A stretch of 64,000 bases of DNA from NCBI RefSeq assembly GCF_010179735.1, contig NZ_JAAEEH010000010.1:1-64000 (forward strand), read 5' to 3'. Source of the stretch: Anaerotalea alkaliphila (GTDB lineage: Bacteria; Bacillota; Clostridia; Lachnospirales; Vallitaleaceae). Positions 33,878-42,027 of the stretch are shown here, piece after piece (within the stretch, counting starts at the first letter, position 1; each line of letters starts with the position of its first letter). Under the pieces are notes generated by a model. The model made no database searches, was not told the DNA's origin, and saw nothing but the letters and a program-made list of their open reading frames with translations. A program made the translations under genes and the position numbers.

Positions 33878-35023
33878 ATGGAATATATCGAAAAGATGGA
33901 AAGCATCATCAAGGAGCAGAAGGCACGTGTGGCCATGATGAAGGCTCAGGGGGACTTTGTTAAATATGAGGAATTGGACCAGGTCGTCATCGGTGTGTGT
34001 GGCGGCGACGGCATCGGTCCGGCCATCACCGGACAAGCCCAAAGGATTCTGGAATTCCTGCTGGCGGATGCGCTGAAGAGTGGAAAGGTGGCCTTCAAGA
34101 CGGTGGACGGACTGACCATCGAGAACAGGGCGAAAGCGAACAAGGCCATTCCGGACGACGTGCTGGCGGAACTCAAGACCTGCCATGTCATCCTGAAGGG
34201 CCCCACGACCACCCCCCGGAAGGGCGACCCATGGCCCAACATCGAAAGCGCCAATGTCGCCATGCGGAAAGAGCTGGACCTGTTCGCCAACGTGCGTCCC
34301 GTCAGCGTACCGGAGCAAGGCATCGACTGGACCTTCTTCCGTGAGAATACGGAAGGCTCCTATGTTCTGGGAAGCAAGGGCATGCACATCGACGAGGACA
34401 TCGCCATGGACTTCACGGTGACAACCACCCAGGGATCCGAGCGGATTGCCCGGGCCGCCTTCGAATTCGCGAAGAAGAACGGCAAGAAAAGGGTCACCTG
34501 CGTGACCAAGGCCAACATCATCAAAACCACCGACGGGAAATTCCTGGACATCTGCAAGGACATGGCCAAAGAATATCCGGAAATAGATTTCGACGACTGG
34601 TACATCGACATCATGACGGCCAAGCTGATCGACGAGAAGCGCCGCAAGGATTTCCAGGTGTTCGTCCTTCCCAACCTCTACGGAGACATCCTGACGGATG
34701 AGGCCGCAGAATTCCAAGGAGGCGTGGGCACTGCGGGAAGCGCCAACATCGGCAAGCGGTACGCCATGTTTGAAGCCATCCACGGTTCCGCCCCAAGGAT
34801 GGTGGAGGAAGGCAGGGACATTTACGCGGACCCCTCCAGCGTCATACGTGCGGGAGCCATGCTGCTGGCCCACATCGGATACGGCGTCCAGGCGGACAAG
34901 CTCTTCAAGGCCCTGGAAATCTGCGGGCAGACCGAAAAGAAGATCGAAACCACCGGACGGGACACGGGAGCCACCAGCGCCCAGTTCGCCGACTATATTA
35001 TGGAAACAATCGAAAAGCTTTAG
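33878..35023 (+). CDS. Isocitrate/isopropylmalate dehydrogenase family protein, probable isocitrate dehydrogenase
   Basis: The 381-residue protein has the family signature GGDGIGPAIT near residue 45, the substrate-binding FFRENTEGSYV near 152, KANIIKTTDGKFLDICK near 213, and the metal/cofactor region LPNLYGDILTDEAAEFQGGVGTAGSANIG near 268. An N-terminal extension of about 30 residues (MEYIEKMESIIKEQKARVAMM) precedes the core. Isocitrate and isopropylmalate dehydrogenases are hard to tell apart by eye; the upstream Re-citrate synthase candidate argues for isocitrate as substrate and 2-oxoglutarate as product. No aconitase gene is present here. The ATG at 33878 follows AGGAGG and the gene has its own promoter and a downstream hairpin. 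Confidence 0.85.
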   Translation: MEYIEKMESIIKEQKARVAMMKAQGDFVKYEELDQVVIGVCGGDGIGPAITGQAQRILEFLLADALKSGKVAFKTVDGLTIENRAKANKAIPDDVLAELKTCHVILKGPTTTPRKGDPWPNIESANVAMRKELDLFANVRPVSVPEQGIDWTFFRENTEGSYVLGSKGMHIDEDIAMDFTVTTTQGSERIARAAFEFAKKNGKKRVTCVTKANIIKTTDGKFLDICKDMAKEYPEIDFDDWYIDIMTAKLIDEKRRKDFQVFVLPNLYGDILTDEAAEFQGGVGTAGSANIGKRYAMFEAIHGSAPRMVEEGRDIYADPSSVIRAGAMLLAHIGYGVQADKLFKALEICGQTEKKIETTGRDTGATSAQFADYIMETIEKL

Positions 35024-35030
35024 GAAATGA

Positions 35031-35064
35031 GGGACAGGACCTTGGGGACTCCAAGGCCTGTCCC
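35031..35064 (+). terminator. Terminator after the isocitrate dehydrogenase gene
   Basis: GGGACAGG (35031-35038) pairs with CCTGTCCC (35057-35064), continued inward by CCTTGG/CCAAGG. The T-run is short (TTGT), and the same bases form the -35 box of the next promoter. Confidence 0.65.
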
Positions 35065-35093
35065 TTGTCACTGGCCCCCTGCGGATGTATAAT
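35065..35093 (+). promoter_or_regulatory. Promoter of the DUF2177/TspO/met genes
   Basis: TTGTCA (35065-35070) and TATAAT (35088-35093) are 17 bases apart, directly after the preceding terminator stem. Confidence 0.8.
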
Positions 35094-35125
35094 GGGAACA
35101 TCAGAGGAGTGGAAAGGAGACGGAT

Positions 35126-35530
35126 ATGGCATATGTGAAGATGTATCTTGTGGCATTTGTGGTCTTTTTTGCGGTGGACCTGGTTTGGCTGGGGCTGGTG
35201 GCCCCGGGGCTCTACAGGAAGCATCTGGGGTACCTCCTGGCACCCAGTCCCAACTGGGTGGCGGCGATGGCTTTCTATCTGCTGTACATCGCTGGGCTGG
35301 TCTTCTTTGTGGTCCATCCCGCAGTGGAGAAGCAGAGCATTGCCTACGCCTTGCTGGGAGGCATGTTCTTCGGGCTGGTGACCTATGCCACCTATGACCT
35401 GACGAATCTGGCTACGGTAAGGGACTGGCCCCTGGTGATCACGGCAGTGGACATGCTCTGGGGAACGGTCTTGGGGGGGACGGTCTCCCTGGCCACCTAT
35501 TGGATCCTGACCCGTTTGGGTTGGGCATGA
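35126..35530 (+). CDS. DUF2177 family membrane protein
   Basis: The 134-residue protein has four membrane segments and the DUF2177 features FAVDLVWLGLVAPGLYRKHLG near the N terminus and GLVTYATYDLTNLATVRDWP followed by DMLWGTVLGG. The function of the family is unknown. The ATG at 35126 follows AAAGGAGA. It is the first gene after a strong promoter and is followed, 11 bases after its stop, by a TspO-like gene, so these two and the met transport genes may share a transcript. Confidence 0.88.
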   Translation: MAYVKMYLVAFVVFFAVDLVWLGLVAPGLYRKHLGYLLAPSPNWVAAMAFYLLYIAGLVFFVVHPAVEKQSIAYALLGGMFFGLVTYATYDLTNLATVRDWPLVITAVDMLWGTVLGGTVSLATYWILTRLGWA

Positions 35531-35541
35531 GGAGGAACGGC

Positions 35542-36327
35542 ATGGAGGTTAAGAGTTGGGCGGCTTTGAATATGGCGGGCACGGCGGCGGTGCTGGCAGT
35601 GAACGGTTTGGCCAACGCCCTGCCCATCAACGGGGTGACGACGGGAGCGGTATCGGACAGATACCCCAACCTTTTCGCGCCCGCAGGATTCACCTTCGGC
35701 ATCTGGGGGCTGATCTACAGCCTGCTGGTCGTCTTTGCCGTCCTCCAGTGGAGGGAGCAAAGGCACAGGCATTTCACCTCCCGAACGGTCGCTGCTGCGC
35801 TGGGGCCCTGGTACTTTCTGTCCTGCGCGGCCAACGCGGCCTGGATCCTGGCCTGGCACCATGACAGGATCCCTTGGACCATGGCCCTCATGGTGGTGCT
35901 GCTCCTGTGCCTGGTCCAGGCTTACCGCAGGCTGGAATTGCATGCCTACGTGGAGAGGGACAAGACCACCGGCATTGCCCGGATCGCCATGAGCGTCTAT
36001 CTGGGATGGGTTTCCATCGCGACCATAGCCAACGCCGCAGTGCTTCTGGTGGCCCTGGAGTGGAGCGGTTGGGGGCTCCCCCCGTCCTGGTGGACGGTCC
36101 TTGTCCTGGTGGCAGGAATCCTCCTGGGGGCGGCATCCGTGCTGTTCAAAAGGGACTTCTATTATGCCTTGGTGGTGGTTTGGGCCCTTTGGGGCATCTA
36201 CAGCAAAAGGTCCGCTCCTGGGATGGAGCCGGAACCTTTGATAGCAGGAGCGGCAGTGGCAGGCATGGCCTTCCTTGTCCTCTTGGTCCTGGGAAAAATC
36301 AGGAATGGGAAAGGAAGCGAAATATGA
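35542..36327 (+). CDS. TspO/MBR-related membrane protein
   Basis: The 261-residue protein has about seven hydrophobic segments. The N-terminal [36 protein letters not shown] and the later [15 protein letters not shown] resemble the tryptophan-rich TspO/MBR family, although it is longer than the usual 150-160 residues and has extra C-terminal helices. Members bind porphyrins or other ligands; no function can be assigned here. The ATG at 35542 follows AGGAGG (35530-35535), which itself overlaps the preceding stop codon; an earlier ATG at 35527 lacks such a site. Its stop overlaps the metN start (ATGA). Confidence 0.75.
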   Translation: MEVKSWAALNMAGTAAVLAVNGLANALPINGVTTGAVSDRYPNLFAPAGFTFGIWGLIYSLLVVFAVLQWREQRHRHFTSRTVAAALGPWYFLSCAANAAWILAWHHDRIPWTMALMVVLLLCLVQAYRRLELHAYVERDKTTGIARIAMSVYLGWVSIATIANAAVLLVALEWSGWGLPPSWWTVLVLVAGILLGAASVLFKRDFYYALVVVWALWGIYSKRSAPGMEPEPLIAGAAVAGMAFLVLLVLGKIRNGKGSEI

Positions 36328-37034
36328 TTGAAATAAGGAACTTGTGCAAGGTGTACCACAATCCCACCGGGGACTTTGTTGCCCTGGACGATGTGGACCT
36401 GACCATCGCCCAGGGGGAAATCTACGGGGTCATCGGCCTGAGCGGCGCAGGGAAGAGCACCTTGATCCGATGCATCAACATGCTGGAAAAACCCAGCTCG
36501 GGATCCATCCGCATCGATGGGGAAGACATCACCCGCATGCGGGGCAGGGAACTGCGGCGGATCCGCCAGAGCCTGGGGATGATTTTTCAGGATTTCAACC
36601 TGCTCATGCAGAAAACCGTGGAGGAGAACGTCCGCTTTCCTCTCGAAATCGCAGGGGGGAAGCAGGCGGGGGCCGATGGGAAGGTCAGGGAGTTGCTCCG
36701 GCTGGTGGGGCTGGAGGAGAAGGCGGGAGCCTATCCGGCCCAATTGAGCGGAGGGCAGAAGCAACGGGTGGCCATCGCCCGGGCCCTGGCCAATGACCCG
36801 AAGGTGCTGTTGTGCGACGAAGCCACATCCGCCCTGGATCCGTTGACCACCAAATCCATATTGGAGCTGCTGAAGAGGATCAACGAAAAGATCGGCGTGA
36901 CCATCATCCTCATCACCCATGAGATGAAGGTGGTGGAGGCCATCTGCGACAAGGTGGCCGTGATCGAGAACGCCAGGATCGTGAAGGACGGCCCCACGGC
37001 GGAGCATATCGGACATTTCCAGGAGGTGATGTGA
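36324..37034 (+). CDS. metN: Methionine ABC transporter ATP-binding protein, short form without NIL domain
   Basis: This is the cytoplasmic ATPase of a methionine-type importer. The 236 residues contain Walker [10 protein letters not shown] near 38, the signature [15 protein letters not shown] near 141, Walker [14 protein letters not shown] and the switch histidine in [10 protein letters not shown]. The MetN-type D-loop and the adjacent permease and lipoprotein genes support the assignment. Typical MetN has about 340 residues with a C-terminal NIL (ACT-like) domain that binds methionine and shuts off transport; this protein stops about 100 residues earlier, so that feedback is missing. The gene is tightly packed between the TspO-like gene and metI, with overlaps at both ends. 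Confidence 0.88.
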   Translation: MIEIRNLCKVYHNPTGDFVALDDVDLTIAQGEIYGVIGLSGAGKSTLIRCINMLEKPSSGSIRIDGEDITRMRGRELRRIRQSLGMIFQDFNLLMQKTVEENVRFPLEIAGGKQAGADGKVRELLRLVGLEEKAGAYPAQLSGGQKQRVAIARALANDPKVLLCDEATSALDPLTTKSILELLKRINEKIGVTIILITHEMKVVEAICDKVAVIENARIVKDGPTAEHIGHFQEVM

Positions 37035-37696
37035 TGGGAGCGTTTTTGGAGAATTACGGGGCCATGCTGGTCCAGGGGACGTGGGACACTTTGTACATGT
37101 CCTTCCTTTCAGCCCTCTTCGCCTATCTGATGGGGCTTCCCCTAGGCGTTGCCCTGGCGGTCACGGAGCCCCACCACATCCTGCCAAGGCCCCATGTGAA
37201 CAGGATCCTGAATACGGTGGTCAACATCGTCCGCTCCGTGCCCTTCATCATCCTGCTCATCGCGGTCATCCCCTTCACCCGGTGGCTGGTGGGGACCTCC
37301 ATCGGCGTGACGGCGTCCATCGTGCCCCTGGTCATTGGGGCGGTCCCGTTTGTGGCCAGGCTGGTGGAGTCCTCCATGAAAGAGCTGCGGAAGGGGATCA
37401 TTGAGGCCGCCACGGCCATGGGGGCCTCCCCCTTCCAGATCATCTACAAGGTCATGATTCCGGAAACCATGCCCTCCCTGGTGCTGGGCGCCTCCATCAC
37501 CACCATCACCCTCATCGGCTATTCGGCCATGGCGGGAGCGGTGGGTGGAGGCGGTCTGGGGGACCTGGCCATCCGCTACGGCTACTACCGGTACGACACG
37601 ACCCTGATGATGGTCACCATCGTGCTGCTGGTACTCATCGTCCAGGGGGTGCAGCTTGCAGGCACCAGGCTGTCAAAAAAAATCAACAGGCAATAG
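37034..37696 (+). CDS. metI: Methionine ABC transporter permease
   Basis: The 220-residue protein has five or six membrane helices and the MetI features TLYMSFLSALFAYLMGLPLGVAL, NIVRSVPFIILLIAVIPFTR, the EAA loop ELRKGIIEAATAMGASPFQII that contacts the ATPase, and SYSAMAGAVGGGGLGDLAI-like sequence near the end (here IGYSAMAGAVGGGGLGD). It forms the channel with MetN. The ATG at 37034 overlaps the metN stop by one base and follows AGGAGG by 7 bases. metQ follows after 87 bases with its own promoter. Confidence 0.93.
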   Translation: MGAFLENYGAMLVQGTWDTLYMSFLSALFAYLMGLPLGVALAVTEPHHILPRPHVNRILNTVVNIVRSVPFIILLIAVIPFTRWLVGTSIGVTASIVPLVIGAVPFVARLVESSMKELRKGIIEAATAMGASPFQIIYKVMIPETMPSLVLGASITTITLIGYSAMAGAVGGGGLGDLAIRYGYYRYDTTLMMVTIVLLVLIVQGVQLAGTRLSKKINRQ

Positions 37697-37704
37697 GAAA
37701 GGGA

Positions 37705-37733
37705 TTGACAAGAAGTCGGCTTTCCTGTAAAAT
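37705..37733 (+). promoter_or_regulatory. Promoter of metQ
   Basis: TTGACA (37705-37710) and TAAAAT (37728-37733) are 17 bases apart. The leader is only about 45 bases, too short for an S-box riboswitch. It should give extra metQ transcript relative to metNI. Confidence 0.8.
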
Positions 37734-37783
37734 GCAATAAATTAATAAACATATAAAATAACTGTGATATAAGGAGAGTCCCC

Positions 37784-38587
37784 ATGAGAAGAAAAATCCT
37801 TTTGGTCCTTGCCCTGGCGATGGTGTTCGCCCTGCCGGGCTGCGGCAAGAAAGAAAGCGCTGCTGCATTCAGGATCGGCGCAACCCCCGTACCCCATGAA
37901 GAAATCCTGAACTTCGTGAAACCCATCCTGGAGGAAAAGGGCGTAGCAATCGAAATCGTGCAGTTCACGGATTATGTCCAGCCCAACCTGGCCCTGCAGA
38001 ATGAAGAGCTGGATGCAAACTTCTTCCAGCACGCTCCCTACCTGGAGGACTTCAACGTCAAGAACAACACCCAGCTTTCTTCGGCGGTTGAGGTCCATTT
38101 CGAACCGCTGGGGCTTTTTCCCGGGAAGGCCTCCCGCCTGGAGGACCTGCAGGAGGGGGACACGGTTGCCGTGCCCAACGACACCACCAATGAGGCCAGG
38201 GCCCTGCTGCTCCTGGAGGAGGTCGGCCTGATCAAGGTCAGGGATGATGCGGGCTTGGAAGCCACCATCCGGGACATCGAGGAGAATCCCAAGAACCTCC
38301 AGTTCGTGGAACTGGAGGCGGCCCAGATCGCCCGCTCCCTGCAGGACGTGTCCGTGGCGGTCATCAACGGGAACTATGCCATAGAGGCGGGCCTGAATGC
38401 AGCCACGGACGCACTGGCATCCGAGGACAAGGACTCCCTTGCGGCCCAGACCTTCGCCAATATAGTGGCCGTGCGTACGGGAGATCAGCGGGAGGAAATC
38501 CGGATCCTGAAGGAGGTCTTGCAGTCCGAAGAGGTTCGGGCCTTTCTGGAAGAAAAATATCAAGGCGCAGTGGTACCAGTATTCTAG
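37784..38587 (+). CDS. metQ: Methionine-binding lipoprotein (NLPA family)
   Basis: This substrate-binding lipoprotein delivers methionine to the MetNI transporter outside the membrane. The 267-residue protein has a lipoprotein signal peptide with lipobox LPGC (Cys20). Typical family sequences follow: IGATPVPHEEILNFVKPILEEKGV, FTDYVQPNLALQNEELDANFFQHAPYLEDFN, and VAVPNDTTNEARALLLLEEVGLIK, then AVINGNYAIEAGL. The ATG at 37784 follows AAGGAGAG. It completes the metNIQ set and is followed by a strong hairpin. Confidence 0.94.
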   Translation: MRRKILLVLALAMVFALPGCGKKESAAAFRIGATPVPHEEILNFVKPILEEKGVAIEIVQFTDYVQPNLALQNEELDANFFQHAPYLEDFNVKNNTQLSSAVEVHFEPLGLFPGKASRLEDLQEGDTVAVPNDTTNEARALLLLEEVGLIKVRDDAGLEATIRDIEENPKNLQFVELEAAQIARSLQDVSVAVINGNYAIEAGLNAATDALASEDKDSLAAQTFANIVAVRTGDQREEIRILKEVLQSEEVRAFLEEKYQGAVVPVF

Positions 38588-38592
38588 CATAT

Positions 38593-38634
38593 GGGGGTTG
38601 CCGCACAACCGTCGGTTGTGCGGCAACCCCCTTT
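38593..38634 (+). terminator. Terminator of metQ, 19-bp perfect stem
   Basis: GGGGGTTGCCGCACAACCG (38593-38611) is the exact reverse complement of 38613-38631, followed by TTT. The innermost pairs must open to form a loop. Confidence 0.8.
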
Positions 38635-38646
38635 CCATGGAAGGAG

Positions 38647-39735
38647 ATGGAGCGTTTGGAAGTGGAAACCAAAGGGGCGGACGACGCCCTGGAATTGCAG
38701 AGGGCCCTGCTGGCCTGGTACGACCGGCACCAGCGGATGCTGCCCTGGAGGGACGACCCTTCCCCCTACCGGGTGTGGGTTTCGGAAATCATGTTGCAGC
38801 AGACCAGGGTGGAGGCTGTCATCCCCTATTTCGAAAGGTTCCTGAAGGCCTTGCCCACGCTGGAGGCCCTGGCAGGGGTGGAGGACGACCGGCTGATGAA
38901 GCTTTGGCAGGGGTTGGGGTACTACAACCGGGCCAGGAATTTGAAGAAGGCGGCCGGCATCCTCGTCCGGGAGGCGGGAGGAAGTTTCCCCGGGACAAGC
39001 GGGGAACTGGAAAGGTTGCCGGGCATCGGAAAGTACACGGCGGGTGCGGTTGCTTCCATCTCCTTCGGAGAGCGGGTACCTGCGGTGGACGCCAACGTCC
39101 TCCGGGTGATGTCCAGGCTCCGGGGGTATGGGAAAGACGTCGGCAAGGAACCGGCAAAGAGGGAAATCGCCGGCATGGTGGAGGGCATCCTGCCCTTCGA
39201 AAGGGTGGGGGACTTCAACCAGGCCCTGATGGAACTGGGGGCCATGGTCTGCCTCCAGGGATCTAGAGCCCGTTGCGGCGCGTGTCCCTGGCAGGGGAAC
39301 TGCCTGGCCCATGGGGCCGGCATGGTGGCGGAACTGCCGCGCAAGGCGCCAAAGTCTCCCCGTAGGATGGAGAAGAGGACAGTGTTCCTGCTCCTGTCCG
39401 GAGACGGCCGGTTGGCCTTGCGGAAGCGGCCGGCCAAGGGGCTCCTGCCCGGGCTTTGGGAACCGCCCAACGTGGAAGGGGACCTTGGGGAAAGGCAGCG
39501 GCGGTCCTTGCTGGAGTCCTGGGGGCTCCAGTTCTACTCCATTTCCGCATTGGGGCCTGCGAAGAGCGTGTTCACCCATGTGGAGTGGCACATGCACGGC
39601 TGGAAGGTGCAGGTGGCTGCGGAAGGGAGCGGAGACTTTTCCTGGGTTGCGTTGGAGGAGGTCCGGGAACGCTATTCCATTCCCTCCGCCTTCAAGCGGT
39701 ATATGGAAGAACTGGAAGCGCCGCAAGGGTTGTAG
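38647..39735 (+). CDS. mutY: A/G-specific adenine glycosylase
   Basis: MutY removes adenine mispaired with 8-oxoguanine or guanine. The 362-residue protein has the catalytic Glu in VSEIMLQQTRVEAVIPYFERF near residue 45, the helix-hairpin-helix LPGIGKYTAGAVASI near 120, the catalytic Asp in VPAVDANVLRV near 142, and a C-terminal MutT-like 8-oxoG recognition domain (about 230-350). The [4Fe-4S] cluster ligands are CLQGSRARCGACPWQGNC; there are seven residues between the first two cysteines, where MutY proteins usually have six, a small insertion that should still allow cluster binding. The ATG at 38647 follows AAGGAG at close spacing. Confidence 0.94.
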   Translation: MERLEVETKGADDALELQRALLAWYDRHQRMLPWRDDPSPYRVWVSEIMLQQTRVEAVIPYFERFLKALPTLEALAGVEDDRLMKLWQGLGYYNRARNLKKAAGILVREAGGSFPGTSGELERLPGIGKYTAGAVASISFGERVPAVDANVLRVMSRLRGYGKDVGKEPAKREIAGMVEGILPFERVGDFNQALMELGAMVCLQGSRARCGACPWQGNCLAHGAGMVAELPRKAPKSPRRMEKRTVFLLLSGDGRLALRKRPAKGLLPGLWEPPNVEGDLGERQRRSLLESWGLQFYSISALGPAKSVFTHVEWHMHGWKVQVAAEGSGDFSWVALEEVRERYSIPSAFKRYMEELEAPQGL

Positions 39736-39847
39736 GGCATCCGGCTGGGAGAAGGTCTGGTTCGGCATCAGGTTGCGGCATAGGGGGCCGTCCTTCCTGA
39801 TGCCCGCCTGGTTTCTGGCAGAAATAGGACATAAGATGCGGGAATTA

Positions 39848-39856
39848 TGGTATAAT
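39848..39856 (+). promoter_or_regulatory. Extended -10 promoter ahead of the unknown gene at 39900
   Basis: TGG followed by TATAAT (39851-39856) is a clear extended -10 element; no good -35 box is present at the normal distance. An inverted repeat (GGCATCAGG 39764-39772 and CCTGATGCC 39796-39804) lies upstream and may mark the end of the mutY message. Confidence 0.55.
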
Positions 39857-39899
39857 GGAATCAGAACCCGATACCGCAAAGACCAGGGGGTGCATTGCC

Positions 39900-40760
39900 A
39901 TGAAATCCTATTTCAGAAGGTTTGACGCCAACGAGGCTGATTTTCGTGAAATGAACAGAATTGCAGCGGACCTGGAGAAAGTCCTCTTTTTCTCCAACCC
40001 CATGGAGCATTTCTACTGGGAGGAGTATGTACAGTCGCTGGTCCGCATGCAGGACGAAAAGGGCTCCTTTGCCTTGTTGGACAGCTTCAATGTGCCGGAG
40101 GAGGCCAGGATGGAGTATTGCCTCATGCCCACCTTCCGGGGGGCCGCCATCCTGATGAAGTTCCATCTCTCCGGGGAATACCCCTGGGTGGCGGCACCTT
40201 TGGCCAAAACCCTGGCCTTTTGCACAAGGATGGGGTTGCCGGAGGACAGCTATGACGAAATGGACCTGCAGATGGAAATATTGGAAGTGTTTCTTCATGG
40301 AGGGCTGGACCTCTTCCTGGAAAGGGAACCTGATTTTTCCCCCGACTTCAAGGCCATGATGGGACGTCTTGTCCTGGAATACCACGGGATGCTGGACGCC
40401 AGGGACACCATCCATGGTTTCGGCGTAGGATACAGGAGCGATCTGGAACGGATGGTCCAAAGGATGGAAAGCACTTCCTTTTTCCTTCCGGAAACCATGG
40501 CGGAAGGCCCCCAGGGCACCTCCATGGGCAAGGCTGTCCTGCAGGGATTCCAGGGCGGTGAGGATGGCGTTTTTGCCCAGGAGAAGGGGGAGGTGAAAGG
40601 CACCTTGATTTTCATACCGAGGGAGACGCGCAAGGAGCTGGACAGGGAGGCCGTACAGTCAGGAGACCGGAAGCTGCAGGTGGTCTGCGTCGGTCTGGAA
40701 AATGGAAACATGCTGCTGGGTGAGACGTTGGTGCGGAGGTCGGAAGGAGGAGAAGGCTGA
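39900..40760 (+). CDS. Soluble protein of unknown function
   Basis: I do not recognise the family. The 286-residue product has no signal peptide or membrane segment. The first 190 residues look mostly helical (FREMNRIAADLEKVLFF, EEYVQSLVRMQDEKGSF); the last 90 look like a mixed sheet region (GTLIFIPRETRKELDREAV, LQVVCVGLENGNMLLGETLV). The ATG at 39900 lies about 8 bases after a G-rich AGGGGG site and 44 bases after an extended -10 promoter. Its stop overlaps the start of the HD-domain gene by one base, so the two products are made together. Confidence 0.6.
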   Translation: MKSYFRRFDANEADFREMNRIAADLEKVLFFSNPMEHFYWEEYVQSLVRMQDEKGSFALLDSFNVPEEARMEYCLMPTFRGAAILMKFHLSGEYPWVAAPLAKTLAFCTRMGLPEDSYDEMDLQMEILEVFLHGGLDLFLEREPDFSPDFKAMMGRLVLEYHGMLDARDTIHGFGVGYRSDLERMVQRMESTSFFLPETMAEGPQGTSMGKAVLQGFQGGEDGVFAQEKGEVKGTLIFIPRETRKELDREAVQSGDRKLQVVCVGLENGNMLLGETLVRRSEGGEG

Positions 40761-41278
40761 TGGACAGGGAAAGGACCGTAGCGGAAATCATCCGCCGGAT
40801 GATGGAATACAACAGGCAGGACCCGAAACGGATCAACCATGCACTGAAGGTCTACGCCTACGCCAAGACATTGGGACTGTTGGAGGGACTGCAGGAGGAG
40901 GGGCAGCTGGTGCTGGAAGCGGCCGCTGTGCTCCACGACATCGGGATCCACGAGGCCCAAAGGCAGTACAACTCGGATGCGGGCAGATACCAGGAGCTGG
41001 AGGGTCCCATTGTGGCCAGGAAGCTGCTGAAGGACGGCATCCTGGAGGAAGCGGTGCTGGACAGGGTCTGCTATCTGATCGGCCACCACCACAGCTACAA
41101 GAAGGTGGACGACGCGGTTTTCCAGATGCTCGTAGAGGCGGATTTCATGGTGAATGCGGAGGAGATGGACATGGACAAGCATGCCCGCCAGACCATCAAC
41201 CAGAAGTACATCCGGACGGAAACGGGGAAGTGGATGTTCCATCTCCTGCGCAAAGAATCCGTTGAGGAAAAAAAATAA
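40760..41278 (+). CDS. HD-domain phosphohydrolase
   Basis: The 172-residue protein is a compact HD-superfamily hydrolase. Metal-binding residues appear as INHALKVYAYA (first His), AAVLHDIGIHEAQ (the HD pair, near residue 57), and YLIGHHHSYKKVDD (later His cluster near 111), with Asp in LVEADFMVNAEE. Such proteins hydrolyse nucleotides or phosphate monoesters; the substrate cannot be told. It starts within the stop of the unknown protein gene (TGATG), and both may form one functional unit. Confidence 0.85.
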   Translation: MDRERTVAEIIRRMMEYNRQDPKRINHALKVYAYAKTLGLLEGLQEEGQLVLEAAAVLHDIGIHEAQRQYNSDAGRYQELEGPIVARKLLKDGILEEAVLDRVCYLIGHHHSYKKVDDAVFQMLVEADFMVNAEEMDMDKHARQTINQKYIRTETGKWMFHLLRKESVEEKK

Positions 41279-41287
41279 AAAAAGTGC

Positions 41288-41316
41288 TTGAGTAATTTCA
41301 AGTTTTGCCTTAAAAT
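41288..41316 (+). promoter_or_regulatory. Promoter of tRNA-Thr
   Basis: TTGAGT (41288-41293) and TAAAAT (41311-41316) are 17 bases apart, 15 bases ahead of the tRNA 5' end. Confidence 0.7.
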
Positions 41317-41331
41317 AGAGTGGTGTCAAAC

Positions 41332-41404
41332 GCTGAAATAGCTCAGTCGGTAGAGCGCATCACTCGTAATGATGAGGTCGTGGGTTCGATTCCCATTTTC
41401 AGCT
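41332..41404 (+). tRNA. tRNA-Thr (anticodon CGU)
   Basis: The acceptor stem GCTGAAA/TTTCAGC, D-arm GCTC/GAGC, anticodon stem CATCA/TGATG with loop CTCGTAA, and T-arm with TTCGATT are all present. The anticodon CGT at 41365-41367 reads ACG threonine codons. The 3' CCA is not encoded. It is a single-tRNA transcription unit with its own promoter and terminator. Confidence 0.96.
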
Positions 41405-41415
41405 CGCTAAGAAGG

Positions 41416-41472
41416 AAAAGAAGGAAGGGGGCGTGCGCCAATCGATTGGCGCGCGCCCCCTTCCTTCTTTTT
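41416..41472 (+). terminator. Very long terminator hairpin after tRNA-Thr
   Basis: The arms 41416-41442 and 41445-41471 are 27 bases long and pair with a single G-U, centred on ATCGAT, and the 3' arm ends in CTTTTT. It begins 12 bases after the tRNA. Confidence 0.88.
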
Positions 41473-41521
41473 CCCCAGGACCCCAGAAATCCAGGCGAGA
41501 AGCAAAAAAAACGGGAGATAC

Positions 41522-41550
41522 TGGAATTAAAGGCAGCGATGATGTATAAT
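41522..41550 (+). promoter_or_regulatory. Promoter of the FlK-like thioesterase gene
   Basis: TATAAT (41545-41550) with a weak -35 match TGGAAT (41522-41527) at 17 bases. Confidence 0.5.
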
Positions 41551-41588
41551 CAAGACAAGAACATCGACAATCGAAGGAGGGCATACGT

Positions 41589-42005
41589 ATGGCAGAACAC
41601 AAAATCAAGGAAGGCATGGGAATAACTGTGGAAAAAGTGGTGTCCACGTCCGACACCGCAGCCACCTATGGATCCGGTGCATTGGATTTCCTCATGTCCA
41701 CACCAGCGGTGGTGACGATGATCATCGATGCATCCGCAAAATTGCTGGATCCCCTGGTGCCGGAAGGATACATCACCGTAGGGAAGAAGCTGGAATTGGT
41801 CCACAACAAGCCAACCCCTGTATTCGAAAAAGTGGTGCTGGCCATCAATGTCAAGGCGGTGAAGGAGGACGACGTCCTTCTGGAATTCTCGGCCAGCGAT
41901 TCGGAAGGGGTTGCCTGCCAGGGTACTTATGAAAGGGCCGTGGTGAACACGGACCGTCTCCTGGAGACAGCCTACCGCAACAAGAAGAAGGAAGAGAGCG
42001 AATAG
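41589..42005 (+). CDS. FlK-like hot-dog thioesterase
   Basis: The 138-residue protein belongs to the hot-dog fold family typified by fluoroacetyl-CoA thioesterase FlK: DTAATYGSGALDFLMSTPAVVTMIIDAS at the N terminus with the conserved Thr/Glu-type active-site region, GYITVGKKLELVHNKPTPV, and VLLEFSASDSEGVACQGTYERAVV with the late His/Gly strand. In most anaerobes these proteins are general acyl-CoA thioesterase homologues, and fluoroacetate resistance should not be assumed. The ATG at 41589 follows AAGGAGGG. A clear terminator follows, so it is monocistronic. Confidence 0.85.
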   Translation: MAEHKIKEGMGITVEKVVSTSDTAATYGSGALDFLMSTPAVVTMIIDASAKLLDPLVPEGYITVGKKLELVHNKPTPVFEKVVLAINVKAVKEDDVLLEFSASDSEGVACQGTYERAVVNTDRLLETAYRNKKKEESE

Positions 42006-42027
42006 AACGATTCAAAGAAAGGCTGCC

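Noticed and set aside
37697-37783. SAM (S-box) riboswitch controlling metQ
   Set aside because: The promoter leaves only about 45 bases of leader, and no S-box core sequence is visible.
41332-41404. tRNA gene as an integration site for a mobile element
   Set aside because: No integrase gene and no repeat of the tRNA 3' end is found in the following 20 kb; the next genes are ordinary.
41589-42005. Fluoroacetate-detoxifying thioesterase
   Set aside because: Only the fold and general motifs match FlK. Most such homologs in anaerobes are not linked to fluoroacetate, and nothing nearby supports it.
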